A stretch of DNA of 64,000 nucleotides. Origin: Tuctoria greenei. Taxonomy: Eukaryota > Streptophyta > Magnoliopsida > Poales > Poaceae. Below the pieces are notes generated by a model, which saw only the letters and a program-made list of their open reading frames with translations, had not been told where the DNA came from and made no database searches. The position numbers and the translations under genes were made by a program. The stretch covers positions 2,749,644 through 2,813,643 of the forward strand of contig JAYESD010000007.1 in NCBI GenBank assembly GCA_036927565.1. Direction: 5' to 3'. Positions 1 through 11,289 of the stretch are shown in pieces. Every line of letters begins with the position of its first letter. The stretch's first letter is position 1.

Positions 1-2385
1 CCTCGACGACACCGACATCGTCGTGTGATAGAGGGGTGATGCCTCCAAAGGAATTATCATAACCGAATCTTCGGCGGCCCCCAGTTAGTAGAAGATGTCC
101 GACTCAAGCCGGAGTAAGGGGAAGGAGTGTGCCGATTCCTACAACAGGAAGAGGAAGCTGGAGCGAGTTGATGCGAGCTCCACCAGGCCAGTTCTGACGG
201 AAGCAGTGTCATTGTCGGTGCCTTGCCAACCTTGAAGTCGGTGGTGGTCGTTCCCCCCGCGACTTCAACTTCGGCTCCGGCGCCCAAGGTGAGCACTAGG
301 TCCGGAAAATCTTCATCTTCGATCTCGATGCCAATGGCGGGCACCGGGTTCGAAAAAAATCCATCTTTGGTGACTCCGATAGCAGAAGATGGGATGTCTG
401 CTCCGAAGATCCCGGCAGTTGTGAAGCCGGTGTCTACTTCTGGGACTCCCTGGGTGAAGTCTGGACCATCTGCATCACCGACGACGGTCGAATCAGATGA
501 CGTCGGCCACCCAAGGAAGAATTTTTGCGTCGACTGGAGCTGTCAAGCCCCATGTATGAAGTAACATTAGGAACTTGTCCTCTTTTTTATTTCTTGCTTC
601 TTACTAATTCCTTTGTTTCCAGAGATTCGAGTCCAGTTGCTGCTCGGGTTGCACCAGCAGGCTAGGCTAGCGTTGTGGCCGAAGATACCAAGTCAGCTGA
701 CTCGCCGGTTGATGTTGTGGGTCCTTCCGAGGCCGCAACAGATGTTGCAACAGAACCAGAGTCAACTAATGCTTGGATGACTTCGGTGCCAGATGGTGAT
801 GCCGCGGTCGTGCCAGACCAGGCGGAAGAAGTCGCACCAACACTGGAGTTGGCAAGAGTGCCGAAACCAACTCTGGAGCCGGTGCTGCCGGCTGGAACAT
901 CAGCGGTGCTGGAGCCAATAACTGATGTCGTGCCGGAGTCGACACTTGACGTCATAGAGGCGCCTGAGTGAGTATCTAACGCCACGCTGGAGCTGCCGGC
1001 TAACGCCATGGAGGCACCAAGGGCATCAGCTGATGCTGCATTAGCATCGGTGCTGAGGGAGGACGACCTCCAAGATATCAGCGTTTTGATGAAGACATGC
1101 CAGAGTCCATGCTCATGCCATGGGCTTCGACAACCGTTCTTGATGTGGTGGGGGCACCGGCGGACCTGATGGAAGGTCCGAAGCCGATCCCTCTGTCTCT
1201 CTCCATAGAGAACACCTGCTCAAGTCTTCACCAAGTGCAACTCGACTTTGACCATGAGCGCAATGTTCTGGAGGCAGAGCGGGAAACTCTGAGGCAGTGG
1301 CGAAAGCTTTTGAATTTCAAGACGAAGCTGACATAGACCTGCCTGGCCGATGAGAGGGACCGCCTCACAAGTGAGCGTGTGCGGCTGCAGTGCCTGGACA
1401 AGCTGTTGAATGACAAACAAGTTGCCGTCGAAGCGCTCAACGAGAAGACTCATCAGATTTATGATGAAACAATGGCTCTAATGACTCAACAAATGCTCGT
1501 TTCGAGTATTTGAATATGTTGAAGGAGGAGCTCCTCCAACACCAAGAGGTGGCTGACAATAAGGAGCAGGAGCTCCAAAGGAGAGACACATAGATCTCCC
1601 AGAAGCTAGAGTGTAGAGAGAAGGATTTGGCTCTCTGCATTGATCTTTTTATTTACCACTCCGAAGAGGAGAAGAAGCAAGTATGGTAGGCAAGATAGGA
1701 AGTCAACAAGAAGGAGCTTGCTGTCTCTGCCAAGGAGGATGGGATGAAGACAAAGGCGAAGAACTTGGCTGCGAGGAAGGATCGCTTGACCCTCCGCGAG
1801 AAACAAGTTGCAGACAAAGAAAGATAGCTGGCTGAGCGGATGCAGCAGCATGCCAATGAGGTCAAATGGTTCTTGAAGGGGGGCGTCTCAGAGTTGAAGA
1901 CTGCCAAGAAGTCTCTGGAGGAGTTATAGGCCATGCAGAGGATAGAAGCCCAATAGATTTGGGACTTCTTGGGGCGTGCAGAAAATGCATTGGTACTTCT
2001 GGTGTTCAGTTCAGTTCGGTCGAGCAACCTGGCGCCAGAACTTGGCCAGGCCCTCATAGCTCTGAACTCCACCGAGACCAAGCTGGGAGTGTTGGAAGGT
2101 GTCATCAGCGACCAGCTTGAGACAGAGGGGTGAAACTTGGCTAAGTCAGTAGAAGAATATGTGTTGACTTGCTTCCGCAGTTGGGACCCCTATATCTCAC
2201 TAGCTCCAGTCCTTGAAGGGCCCGTCCAAGAGACGGAGGAAGCTGCCAGAGCCAGCATGCAGATCGCTGCCAAGCAGGTGCCGCATGGTTTCAACACAAC
2301 TCCAGCGACAATTAGATCCTCTTCATCCTCTTGTATCTGCCTTTGTATCTTCAAACCTTTTGTAAAAAGTTTGGAACTTGAATGA
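1..2385 (+). pseudogene. Antisense ORF (aORF) of the outer Tat element, C-terminal part, degenerate
   Basis: The plus strand opposite the retrotransposon polarity carries pieces of one long protein in several frames. They match piece by piece the antisense ORF of the inner element at 6570-10013: a Ser/Pro/Thr-rich and Glu/Val/Pro/Ala-rich part (about 223-970), a coiled-coil part rich in Glu, Arg, Leu and Lys (about 1180-1850), and a C-terminal part containing VEEYVLTCF at about 2143. In-frame TAG/TAA codons at several points break it. A T-rich stretch ending TTTCCAG at about 600-621 looks like an intron acceptor; the inner element has a similar one near 8032. Function is unknown; such antisense ORFs are described for Tat-lineage elements. 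Confidence 0.6.
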
Positions 2386-3290
2386 AATTCTCGTGAACTT
2401 CATATTTTGTCTTCATTGGTTTGTCGTAGCTTACTTGCCCCCTGGTAGATGTACACAATTGTTTGAGAACATCTACCATCAGGAACTTGGCAATGACTTG
2501 AAGCTTTTAGGATAGCCCCGAGCTTGATTGTGTCCTCCGGGAGCACCGACGGGACCCCATACTAGTGTACAATAGCATTGGGCAACCTAGAAGTGCCAGA
2601 GTTTGTTGACCCGACGGACCTATTTTCAATGTGTGGAACATTAACATTAGGCCCCTTGGGAATGTTGGAGCTCCCAGATCGAGCATGTCAATCATTTGTC
2701 CTACACATGAGAGACAAGAAAAGGAATAAAAGTGCTTCTTCTTGCCTATAGCTTAGTTGTGGCTTACTGTCCTTAGTTAAACTCTGGGTCCTAATCAATT
2801 CAACGTGATAATACTAGTATATCAGTTGTGCTATAGGTTTGTGTGCTTCCCAGACCCGCCTTACTTTGATGCAACACCAGAAAAGGTAGAGTGCCATACT
2901 TAAGGTGTTGGACCAGGCTAAGTCTTTAGCGCACCCCGGACCTCTCATTGGCATTGGTTTTTAGGCGAGTAGTCCATTCAGCGAACACTAGGTCCCGAAA
3001 AGACTATAAAAATACTTGAATATGTATCACATGAATTCTTAGAAACCAATTTTCAACAGGATTGCACATCTTTACTATTGGCAAGAAGGTATAAAAGAGC
3101 AGATAATAACATGCAAAATGTAAATGCACGTAGAGCCTGTTTTGATGCTATTGTATTTCATAATAGGTCTGAATAAGAGGGGAGGCAAGGGTACACACTG
3201 AGGGTATGGAACCATGCTAAGTATGCTAAATATCTTGGATCAACCTGACTTCTTGTTCATAGACACTATGAAATACTACAACAAAAACAG
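2386..3290. other. Spacer between aORF and pol of the outer element
   Basis: No gene is seen here. The stretch lies between the convergent ends of the antisense ORF and pol. Its second half, with phrases such as accaggctaagt and cgcaccccgga, has a diverged counterpart in the inner element at about 10560-11290, which confirms that both elements belong to the same lineage. Confidence 0.6.
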
Positions 3291-5197
3291 ACTCACCTCC
3301 GTGCTAAGTGTAGAACTTATGGAAGAGCTCTATGTTCCAAGGGTTGGAAAGTGGTGTACCATCCTCTATTGCCAAGCGAATGCATCAGGGGAAGGACACT
3401 TTTATCACTTGGAAGGGACCCTCCCAGCTAGGAGAGAGCTTGTTCAGTTCTTCTCGAGAAAGTATGCGCTGCAGCACTAGATCGCCTTCTTCAAGCTGCC
3501 GATTACGCACATGCCTTTGTCGATAGCGCTGGAGCACCTGGCGGTACCGCGCATTTCAAACAGCTGCTTGGCACCTTGCCTCGTCGGTAAGGTCTAATTT
3601 ATCGCGCCAGAGTTGGTCCTGCGCGACTTCATCATAGGTCCGAACTGGGAGAGACCCCATAGTGACTTCTGGGGGGAGAACAACTTCTGCTCCGTACACC
3701 ATGAAGAAGGGTGTCTCTCATGTAGCCCGATTGGGTGTTGTTCGGTAGCCCACAATGAAGACCGAAGCTCCTCAATCCAGTTGGCACCATGCTTTTTCAA
3801 GCTTTCATAGGTGTGGGTCTTGAGTCCTTTGAGTATTTCAGCATTTGCTCTCTTGGCTTGGCCATTGCTTACCAGGTGTGCTACTGATAGCTCATCATGA
3901 TGTTGAGGTCTTCACAATATTCTTGGAATGTTGCACCTGTGAATTGGGTCTCGTTATCTGTGATGACTCTGTTCAGGTCTCCAAATCTGCAGACTATGGA
4001 CTTCAAGAACTTGATTGCTGCTTGCTTGTTGATTGTCACAACAGGAGCTTCTTCTGGCCACTTCGTGAACTTGTCGATGGCGACATAGATAAACCAGTAA
4101 TCTCTGACGATTTTGGAAAAAGGTCCCAGAATATCCATCCCCCAGACAGCGAATAGCCATGAGGGAGGAATCATTTGCAGTGACTGTGCTGATGTGTGGA
4201 TTTGCTTGGCATGAAATTGGCATGCCTCACATCTCTTGACCAGCTCGACTGCATCCTGAAGAGCTGTAGGCCAGTAAAAACAATGTTGGAAGGCCTTACC
4301 GACCAGGGTGCGGGATGCAGCATGATTCTCACACTCACCTCCATGGATTTCTATGAGGAGCTCGCAACCATCTTCTCAAGATATGCACAACATTAGGATG
4401 CCATTGGTGCCACGTCGGTAGAGATCCCCCTATACTAACGTGTATCTCTTAGCCATCCGGACAATCCATTCAGTGGATACATATTCTTCAGGAAGGATGT
4501 TCTCTTTCAAGTAGTTCCGAACCTCCGTGATCCATGTATCAGGACTACTTGAGCTTCCGGATCTTGCGCGCCAGGTCGTACGGAGCCCCTTGTGATGCCT
4601 ACAATCCTTGGTGGATGCCATGGTAACAGGGTCATCAGGACTACCAGCTTCGAGGTGCTGGTCTCGGCCCCTTCACCCAGTTCGGCAAGCTGGGCGGAAG
4701 GTGATGGTAGCTTCCTTTCAAAAACTCCGTTGGGTGCCGGAGCCCTGGTAGAATTTTTTGTCAAGAGTTCGTCAGCTTCAGCATTGTTGGCACGCTGGAC
4801 ATGGCATAGGTCCAGGACCTAGAATTCCTTCTTCAACTTCTCGACTTAAAGAAGATATGCTGCTAATTCTGGATTGTTGCAACAACATTCACCTTTGACT
4901 TGCTTGATGATGAGTTGCGAATCCCCTTTGACCAGCAGTTGTTGGATTCCAAAGGACAACACTGTCTTCAGTCCGAAGATGAGAGCTTCATATTCTGCCA
5001 TGTTGTTCGTCGCCTTGAAGTCAAGGCGGACCATGTACTTGACTTGCTCCCCAGTTGGTGCGAGGAGCAGAGTTCCAGCTCTGGCCCCCTTCTTCTGCAC
5101 GGAGCCGTCGAAGAAAAGGGTCCAGTGAGGCTCGGTGAAGACCGAGAGCTTAGGTTCGACATCTCGACGTTGAGGCCTCCTGGCCCAGATGGAGATG
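3290..5197 (-). pseudogene. pol remnant of outer Tat element: RNase H end, integrase, C-terminus
   Basis: Minus-strand reading gives the second half of RNase H (4846-5100, with NNMAEYEALIFGL and the acidic core residues), a variable linker, the integrase zinc-binding region (about 4190-4400) and the integrase catalytic core (3881-4174, with WGMDILGPF, DKFTKWPE and VITDNETQF). The pol C-terminus follows down to about 3300, with SWEGPFQV and EDGTPLSNPWN. Homologous pieces occur in the same order in the inner element at 11290-13470. The frame changes several times and stops are present (for example TGA in the C-terminus near 3385), so no functional polyprotein can be made. Confidence 0.8.
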
Positions 5198-5202
5198 GGG
5201 TC
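5198..5202. repeat. Target-site duplication GGGTC, left copy
   Basis: The five bases GGGTC precede the lower LTR and recur at 18157-18161 directly after the upper LTR. Five base pairs is the usual Ty3 duplication length. Removing the inner element and one copy restores a continuous RNase H sequence of the outer element. Confidence 0.9.
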
Positions 5203-6047
5203 CGTCGAAGTGTATCAACGACACTTTCCTCAGTACTACTAAATGTAGTCCGCGGAGGTTCTTGTATCAGTTTGGGCACACAAAGATTAGGAACAAGATG
5301 GTGACACATGAGATTTACGTGGTTCGGGTTACCTGAGCGTAATACCCTACTCCACAGGGTGTGTGAATGTGTTGTATTGAGAGTTTCAGCGGTATTGGCT
5401 AGCGTATGAGCCTGTGTCCCATAAGCCATGCGGCCAGTCCTTTTATAGTCTAAGGACTGGCCGTTACAACATTTGCCTGGCCTGACATGTGGCCCTAGCG
5501 TATTTAATAACCTAATACACATTTTATGAGTATTAAGTATGATTAATAGTGTGATAACATGCCTTAATGGCTGTGTTACCCCTATTAATAGTACACTGAT
5601 CGTGTGTCCTTAATATAGCATTAATGACACGTGATCAGGTCTTGTAACTACCGCTTTAAATGTCCCTTGAATGTCCGTGCTGTTGGAGATCCACCAGTGT
5701 ACCCGTTGGTGGTGTAGGTCCGGAGGTTCTGCACGCGGCAGCTCCGAAGCTTCCCTTTGTAGGGAGATAGGTCCGGAGCCGTTATACATGTGGTGGCACT
5801 GAAGCTCTTCTCTGCTGGGGGTTAGGTCCGGGGTCATTATCCACGTGTCAATCCCGGAGCTTTCCAATATTGGGAGATTTGCTCCGGTCTTATACTACAC
5901 GTGTGAGTCCCGGAGCTACCCATATGAGGAGGGCAGTTCCACTGTCGTGTGACATGTGGGGATTGAGGAAACCTTTAACTCTGACAGGTGGAACTCTCTT
6001 GCACTTCTTGCGACATCATGGGGTACCCGGTACGCAGGGTACCGATA
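5203..6047 (-). repeat. 3' LTR of inner Tat element
   Basis: This is an 845-base copy of the LTR at 17313-18156. On the plus strand it begins CGTCGAAGTG (mutated from TGTCAAAGTG) and ends GGGTACCGATA (from ...ACCGACA). Its high-coordinate half is U3 and carries about four diverged repeats of about 55 bases around a (T)AGGTCCGG core (about 5714-5935). Confidence 0.92.
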
Positions 6048-6067
6048 GTGGCCCCCGGGCCCACCTC
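6048..6067 (-). other. Polypurine tract region of inner element
   Basis: On the minus strand the bases next to the 3' LTR read GAGGTGGGCCCGGGGGCCAC, a G-rich tract in the correct place to prime plus-strand DNA synthesis. It is not a pure polypurine run. Confidence 0.6.
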
Positions 6068-6569
6068 TAGAAGAAACCCTTTGGGTTAAGTTATTCTACC
6101 AGAGGTGGGGCCATCCTCGATTCCCCATGTCGCGACTTCAGTGGTCTTCTGATGTGTCATTGGGGCGATGGTCCGGAGTTAAACCATTGTCGTGTGGCTT
6201 GTTTTGAATGCGGCAAATTAGATCTTTGAGTGCGGATCTCACGCAATTGAAGGTCGCCAGTTCCCAATACGTAAACCGTATCGGTTCCGAGCGCCTTGTC
6301 AAGGTGCTGCCTTTGGGTTTCCCGCCGTCCATCATGACAATGGTTCGTCTGGGGTAATAGCCTCGATCTCTTCGTCGGGGGTGGCCCTAGGCCCACTTGT
6401 CATTGATGGGGTAGATTTTTTAAATGTGACCCTGCTGTCGTTGCGGTTTCCATCCAAGCGTTGCGGAGGCTTACTTAAGAAGGAAAGTGTGCACGGTTTG
6501 AGGACTCTTTACGCTTTCAATCAAACTCGCGCTCAGAGCCTCCCAAACTCCGCCTAGCTTTCCCTTCCT
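6068..6569. other. Internal noncoding region between 3' LTR and aORF start
   Basis: About 500 bases of the inner element lie upstream of the antisense ORF on the plus strand. No protein is recognised. By position this could hold the promoter and leader of the antisense transcript, but no clear TATA element was assigned. Confidence 0.4.
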
Positions 6570-7528
6570 TTGCTCCACTTTGCCGCGATGGAGATAGGTC
6601 TTCCCAAGAGTCGCCTCAAGATCAAGGACGATCGAATGAAGGTTCGGACCTATATTGGGTGGCCAGCGACTCCTTCAACCACCATATCTGCGTTGGCAAG
6701 CTCCCATTCAAGAAGGAGCGCAATGGTGACATGGTGTACTTCTCAGCGTACGCCATGGTGGGATTGGTCCCACCTTTTTCAAGCTTCCTCTTAATGTTGC
6801 TGGACTTCTACGACCTCCAACTATGTCATCTCGGTCCCTATTCTCTTCTGCTGGTGACAACCTTCATCCACTTCTGCGAGGTGTGGGTGGGTGTTCCCCC
6901 CTGCATTGAGTTGTTCCAGACCTTCTTCACGGTCCATACCATCGACAAGGGGATTGAGCTTCTTGGCTTCTATTATTTCGTGAAGTGCAAGAACTGCCCC
7001 TTCAAGTAATTGAAGTCATTCCCTTCCTACAAATGGGATGACTAGAAGAAGGGTTGGGTCATCATTGCAGTGGAGGAGCACGACATGTTGGAGCTGCCCC
7101 AAGGACTCCCCAACATTGACACCGACACCTGGAGTATAGTTCTGAAGCTGTCGGATGCATTTAACCCTATCCTGACCAGGATCCGAGAATGTGTGGAGGG
7201 TGGAGTGACCCCCCAGATGGTCTTTGGAAATTTCTTGGTGAACGGGTGGGCCCCACTGAGGAAGAGGGAGAAGCTCGTCTGGGCTTTCAACAGCGTGATG
7301 GATGACGACCGGATTGAGACTGGTTTGAAATCTAACCTGGATGACGAAGCTTTGAAGCTCCATCTCAAGAAATTTCAGCATGGGCTTGTCGATGACGACA
7401 CCTTACCTCTGTCGGCTGCTTTCCTACCCTTAAACATGATTCCAGAGATTAGCAGGGAGCTCCGGAAGAAGATGCCGGTGCTAGACAACCTTGGCGAGGT
7501 AGAAAAAGACAGACCTCCAGGGTTGTAA
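6570..7528 (+). pseudogene. aORF of inner element, N-terminal part with putative gypsy-type transposon (Transposase_28-like) domain
   Basis: Two overlapping frames contribute. 6587-6800 gives the N-terminus (MEIGLPKSRLKIKDDR), and 6659-7009 gives a run with VPPFSSFLLMLL, QLCHLGPYSL, HFCEVWVGVPPCIELF and FFTVHTID. That pattern (P..F, QL.HL.P, CE.W.G..P, FF.VH) matches what is known of the plant family annotated as putative gypsy-type transposon protein (Pfam Transposase_28), judged from memory. After a TAA and a TAG near 7010-7045 the frame reopens at 7070-7528, with VNGWAPLRKREKLVWAF. It is encoded opposite to gag-pol, as in other Tat elements. Its role is unknown. Confidence 0.65.
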
Positions 7529-10013
7529 TCCTCGGAGCTTTCGAGGAGGTGGCTGCCCCTGCTACGAGCCAGAGGGTTGAAGACATTGGCAAGGCAAGGG
7601 CAAGGAACCGGCTGAGTCTTCCAGCCGGAAGAGGAAGCTAAAGCATGCTCATGGGAGGTCCGTCAGGCTTGCCCCATCCACAATAGCCCCGTCTCCCCGG
7701 CGAGGGAGATCTTCTGCGGCTACACATCCTCCAATGGAAGGTCCTCGAGAGGCGCCAAATCTGGACAGTCGACTCTGGTCCTGGTGCCAGTGAGGGGCTC
7801 TGGGTCCGGAGGTTCTTCTAGGCTAAGGGAGACTTCGGTTGAGGCAACACGAATGGTGTCGGTAGGTTTCGGGCAACATTCCGGAGCCCCCCTCGCACCA
7901 ACCACGGCAAGCTACAGCTCAAAGCCTCACGAAGAGGTTCTGCACAGATTGGAGTGGTAGCTTTCCAAGGTAAGCTTTGTTTTTTCACCTTGATTTGCCA
8001 CTCTTGTTTTTATCATGTTTTAAATCTTCAGATTTTTTGACTGAAGGGCGTCAAAGTCAGGGTCTAAAGCTCCAGCCTCCGTTGCACCGACCGAAAGAGT
8101 GCAGACGGAAACTGTAGCTTCCACCCTCGTGTCTCCTCCAGTGGTGGCTGAGGTCACTACGACTCCGGCGCCAGCTTCATGGATCTAGATTCAGAGTCAT
8201 CGCCAGAGAATCCCGTGATGGCACCGGACCACGGGGGAAAAGTTGAATTTGCACCGCCAACAACAGCGTTGGAGACTGAGGCTCCAGTGCGGGAGGTGGA
8301 GATGTCGGAAGCTCCAGTGTCTGAGCTAGAGGTTACTGAGGCTCCGGTTCCTGCACCAGAAGTTGTAGCGGGGCTGGTGGTGCCAGAAGCTCCGGTCCTT
8401 GAACCGGAAGTTGTTGAAGCCTTGGTCGTTGAGCCGGAGATGATCGAAACTCCGATCGCTAAGCCGGGGGTAGTTGAAGCTCCGGCCCTCGAACCAGAAG
8501 TTGTTGAAGATCTGACAGTTGAGCCGGAAGTAGCTGATGTTCCGACACTTGAGCCGGTGATGGCTTCGGGTGAAACCCCAATGACCACCCCGGAAGTAAC
8601 TGCTCCAGAGGTGCCCACGCTCGAGGCAGAGCGCCATGAAGAGGCGGAGGCAGCCTCTTCTGGTGCGAAGCCAGCGATTGAAGTTCCTACAGCAGGATCT
8701 TCGGCGTTGGCCCTGGAGGTAGGAGTTACCCCAGCGGGTTCTTGCTCTACTATAGCTGAAGAACTTCCGGAGGGTGGCCCCAGTGCCACAGGAGCTGAGG
8801 GTACCTCACTTGTAGAATGAGACCCTATTTTTGTTATGGAGAATCCCCTAGAACCGGCAGAGATGACCTCAGCAGGTCCGAAGCCTATCCCCTTGGTGTT
8901 GTCTGTAGACAATGCCTGCTCGAGCCTCCGACAAGTTCAGATTGCCTTCGATCATGAGAGCAAGGTCCTTGAAGAGGAGCGCCACACCTTGAGGCGTTGG
9001 CGCAACATGCTCCATTTTAAGACCAGGCTTACTCAGACGAGGCTTGTTGATCAGAAGGAATGGATCAAGAGGGAAACAACCCGGATGGAATACCGGGGCA
9101 AGCTGTTGGAAGAGAAGGAAGGCGCAATCAGGGCGCTCGATGCCAATTCTTGAGAGATCCTCGAGCAAGCTAAGGAAAGGCGTGATGCTGCTGATGAGCG
9201 TCATGAAAGCCTCAATGAATTAAATGAGGTCCTCCTAAAGCGTCGAGTAGACCTTGATGCGAGAGAAGATAAGCTCCTGGAACAGCAGGAGGATTTTTTG
9301 AAGAGAGAAGAAGAGCTCACCCAGAAATTGACTCTGGCTGAGCAAAATTTTGCAGAACACACTAAGAAGTTGGATCTTTGGAGTGCGGAAGAAAAGGAGA
9401 AGTACTCGAAGCTGGGGTAGGAGCTCTCGAAAGGAGAGACTGATATTGCCGCTAGAGAAGGGAAAGTGAGGGGCAGGGAAAAGGACCTGGACGAACGGTG
9501 GAACCGTATCTAGTTCCGAGAGACGGAGCTAACCAACCATGAAAAGAAAATTGCTGAGAATATGCAGCAACACGCCAAAGCAGTTGAGTGCCTTGGTCCG
9601 GAGAGTTCGGAGCTAGCGGCTGCCCGGAGGTCACTGGAGGAACTACGGAGACTGAATCCTTGATGTCGTGGGATTTCCTGGGACGTGCGGACAGGGCCCT
9701 TGTGACCCTTGGCTTCAGTCCAGTAAGCCCGGAGGACCCAGTGCAGGAGCTGGACCAGACGCTGGTGGCGCTTGGCTCTGCCGGCAGTAAACTCGACGCA
9801 ATGGGTAATGTCATCGCTGCTCAGCTGAAGACAGGGGGGAAATTTCTGGCTAAAAATGTCACCGAGTATATCTTGGCATCTTACATAAGCCAAGACTCCC
9901 AATTCTCTCTCGATGCAGTCTTTGAAGGACTCATTACCGAAAAGGAGGATACCTCCAAAGCTAGTGTCCAAGAGGCTGCTGAGAAGGTTGCTTCATTTTT
10001 CCACAAGACTTAG
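7529..10013 (+). pseudogene. aORF of inner element, repetitive linker, coiled coil and C-terminus
   Basis: The plus-strand reading continues with a Ser/Pro-rich stretch (7530-7960). A probable short intron follows: donor GGTAAGC at about 7970, T-rich tract, acceptor CTTCAG at about 8032. Next is a 213-codon open frame (8179-8820) built from degenerate repeats of about 12-15 residues of the type APV.EPEVVEA. Then come a Glu/Arg/Lys-rich coiled-coil region (8836-9590, with QIAFDHESKVLEEER) and a C-terminal open frame (9588-10013) ending SFFHKT and TAG. Stops at 8818, 9151 and 9418 interrupt it. The same layout recurs at 223-2385. Confidence 0.55.
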
Positions 10014-11289
10014 ATCCTCCCGTAGCTAGGTCTTTTCCTTTTGCCCTTTGCTGTAATCCCAATTTTGTAATCCAGTACTTTGAATTAATGGAATCCACTC
10101 TTTTTGCCATGAATTTCACTTTGTATTCAATATATTGTGCTCTATCTTGTTGGCCCCCAGTATATGTACACAATTCGATTGTGTACATGTACCAAAAGGA
10201 TCTGACACTATGTTGATGACTTGAAGGCTTCGAACTTGTAGATTTAAGGTCCGATGTCTTTATCTCCCTTTGTCGCGTCAACGGTTGGCCCCCTGGGGTT
10301 GTCAGAGCTTGATAGCTCCGACGGCACCCACCATCAACATATAACACATCGACGGCGAGCCCCCTGGGAGTTTTTGGAGCTTGATAGATCCGGTAGCGCC
10401 CAATGTCAATGCACAAATCGTCAATGGCAGGCCCCTGGGGTTGTCGGAGCTTTGTAGCTCCGTTGACATTCATTGTCAACATATAAAACGTCGACGGCGG
10501 GTCCCCTTGGAGGATGTCGGAGCTTAGTAGCTCCGGTGTCGTCCACCATCACAATGAGTTTCTGTTTTTCCTGCACATTAAAGACAAGAAAAAAGTAAAT
10601 TTGTCCTCTTGTCTATAAATCGTTTGTTACTTATCATTCTTATTTGAGCTTTAGATCCGAAGAAACTCGATATGATAACAAGCATATTGATGTAATCTTT
10701 CCAGATCCGTATGCATTTTTAGTACTCATCCTACTCAGGCCTGCCGGAGTGTAGGTAAAGTGGTGTACTTAGGTGCAGGACCAAACTAAGTTGATAGCAC
10801 ACTCCGAACCTATGTTGGCTTGGTGTTCAGGCAAGTAGACTATACAACATTTTAAGATCCAAATAGATCAACAATATAACTTGTAACACATATGAATAAC
10901 TTGGACAAAAAACTGAAAAAGAATTGCACAACTTCATTATAGACAAGAAGGATAAAAATAATAATTTGATATACTGAGCCTTGTACAAAAATAAATGCAC
11001 GTGAAGTCTGTTTTCACACAACAATGTCTTTCATTATAGGCCCAGATTATAGGGGAGACAAAGACACACTTAGGATTCAGAACCAAGCTAAGTGCGCTAT
11101 ACATCTTGTACTAGCTCTGGGCAGGTAGTTACACTTTTAGTACTGTGATTGTATCAAGTGTTACTTGAACTTCCCGGACCTTCCCGGAGGGGTACGAATG
11201 TTCTCCCGGAGGACCTACCCATCTCTGTGTATTGTCTCTATAACATACATTGTGTGTAATTATAGACTCACCTTCGTGATTCTAAGTAT
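10014..11289. other. Spacer between aORF end and pol end, with tandem repeats
   Basis: This is noncoding DNA between the convergent ends of the antisense ORF and pol. It starts with T-rich sequence that could serve as a 3' UTR of the antisense transcript (for example TTTGTAATCC at about 10063), then holds four tandem repeats (see 10276-10553). The rest matches the outer element spacer. Confidence 0.55.
10276..10553. repeat. Four degenerate tandem repeats of about 70 bases
   Basis: Units begin near 10276, 10350, 10419 and 10489 with CGTC(A/G)A(C/T)GGC-like sequence, continue with a G/C-rich GGCCCCCTGG block and the small inverted repeat GGAGCTT.GTAGCTCC, and end with a CATTGTCAACATATAA-like phrase. 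They lie in the inner element between the aORF and pol. Confidence 0.75.

Larger units (their letters stand above)
1..5202 (-). mobile_element. Outer Tat-lineage Ty3/gypsy element, 3' portion
   Basis: This is the downstream half of an older Ty3/gypsy element lying on the minus strand. Read from the minus strand it holds the end of RNase H, integrase and pol C-terminus, a spacer, and then an antisense (plus-strand) ORF that runs off the left window edge, so the 3' LTR is not visible. The other half lies at 18162-20298. The two halves were one sequence: the RNase H reading stops at 5202 and resumes at 18157 with the duplicated GGGTC. The order pol then antisense ORF then 3' LTR is typical of the Tat lineage (RIRE2, Grande, Retand). 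Frameshifts and stops are frequent, so it is inactive. Confidence 0.85.

Noticed and set aside
5338..6400. Minus-strand frames of 65-184 codons around the 3' LTR
   Set aside because: They lie across LTR and element junctions, have no motif, and the same stretch in the 5' LTR is not open.
8157..8912. 251-codon minus-strand frame rich in Ser/Thr/Gly/Ala
   Set aside because: It is the mirror of the aORF repeats (repetitive DNA open in both directions); no gag-pol or host similarity.
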